Origin: M55B112 sp964539395
GTDB lineage: Bacteria; Bacteroidota; Bacteroidia; Bacteroidales; GCA-2748055
Assembly: GCA_964539395.1 (NCBI GenBank)
Contig: CAZIIU010000007.1
Coordinates: 22,121 to 86,120, forward strand
Direction: 5' to 3'
Length of the DNA: 64,000 nucleotides
Positions 63,981 through 64,000 of this stretch are shown here, piece after piece. The position numbers were made by a program, and so were the translations under genes. The notes under the pieces were generated by a model, which did no database searches, was not told the origin of the DNA, and saw only the letters and a program-made list of their open reading frames with translations. Numbering within the stretch: position 1 is the first letter of the stretch; every line of letters begins with the position of its first letter.

Positions 63981-64000
63981 GGATGTACCAAAAACAGCAA

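Overview
The window looks like a draft scaffold from a Bacteroidota genome, probably of the Bacteroidales/Marinilabiliales type. Signs of this are TAnnTTTG -7 promoter elements with a TTG about 19-21 bases upstream, paired TonB-dependent receptor and DUF4249 genes, the rpmB-rpmG-DUF4295-ftsY-rimO cluster, a fused alpha/beta 2-oxoacid dehydrogenase E1, and many SPII lipoproteins. One run of exactly 100 N (12105-12204) is a scaffold gap. No rRNA, tRNA, CRISPR or complete transposase was seen.

Layout. 109-4160: two lipoprotein sulfatases and the C-terminal stump of a third. 4256-11484: a DNA-damage block. A GC-rich dnaE-type polymerase and a catalytically complete Y-family polymerase face a self-cleaving XRE-S24 repressor, whose promoter carries a 40-bp imperfect palindrome. 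A LON-domain protein and an SRAP (HMCES/YedK) protein follow. 11715-12560: a 17-bp minisatellite interrupted by the gap. 12650-13085: a gene-less stretch with its own promoter, a chain of strong hairpins and an intrinsic terminator, which I read as a candidate structured RNA of about 430 nt. 13413-20675: serine hydrolase, E2 and fused E1 of a 2-oxoacid dehydrogenase, flavodoxin, 2-isopropylmalate synthase. 20811-24927: TonB receptor with DUF4249 partner and a secreted basic protein. 25286-27674: the three-gene AmmeMemoRadiSam operon. 27916-33817: MsrA, a frameshifted TPR sensor kinase, a PQQ-type propeller lipoprotein and a TPR protein.

33964-44961 is housekeeping: gyrA, clpC, rimO, ftsY, DUF4295, rpmG, rpmB, cinA and a Ste24-like M48 protease. 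45441-48606 holds two tandem M23/PKD lipoprotein genes; the first is broken by two compensating single-base indels. After a beta-helix protein come a DUF6340-like lipoprotein, fabG and sucD on the minus strand. An AraC regulator then precedes an outer-membrane barrel, an MMPL/RND transporter and a LolA-like protein, which form a plausible lipid-export module. The window ends with mnmE, a small membrane protein, a ferredoxin and a disrupted phosphoenolpyruvate synthase gene.

The most promising items are the candidate structured RNA next to the minisatellite, and the mutasome-like polymerase cassette with its candidate operator. Several genes (kinase, first M23 copy, ppsA) carry single-base lesions or stops. 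Because this is a draft with a gap, sequencing error must be excluded before they are called true pseudogenes.
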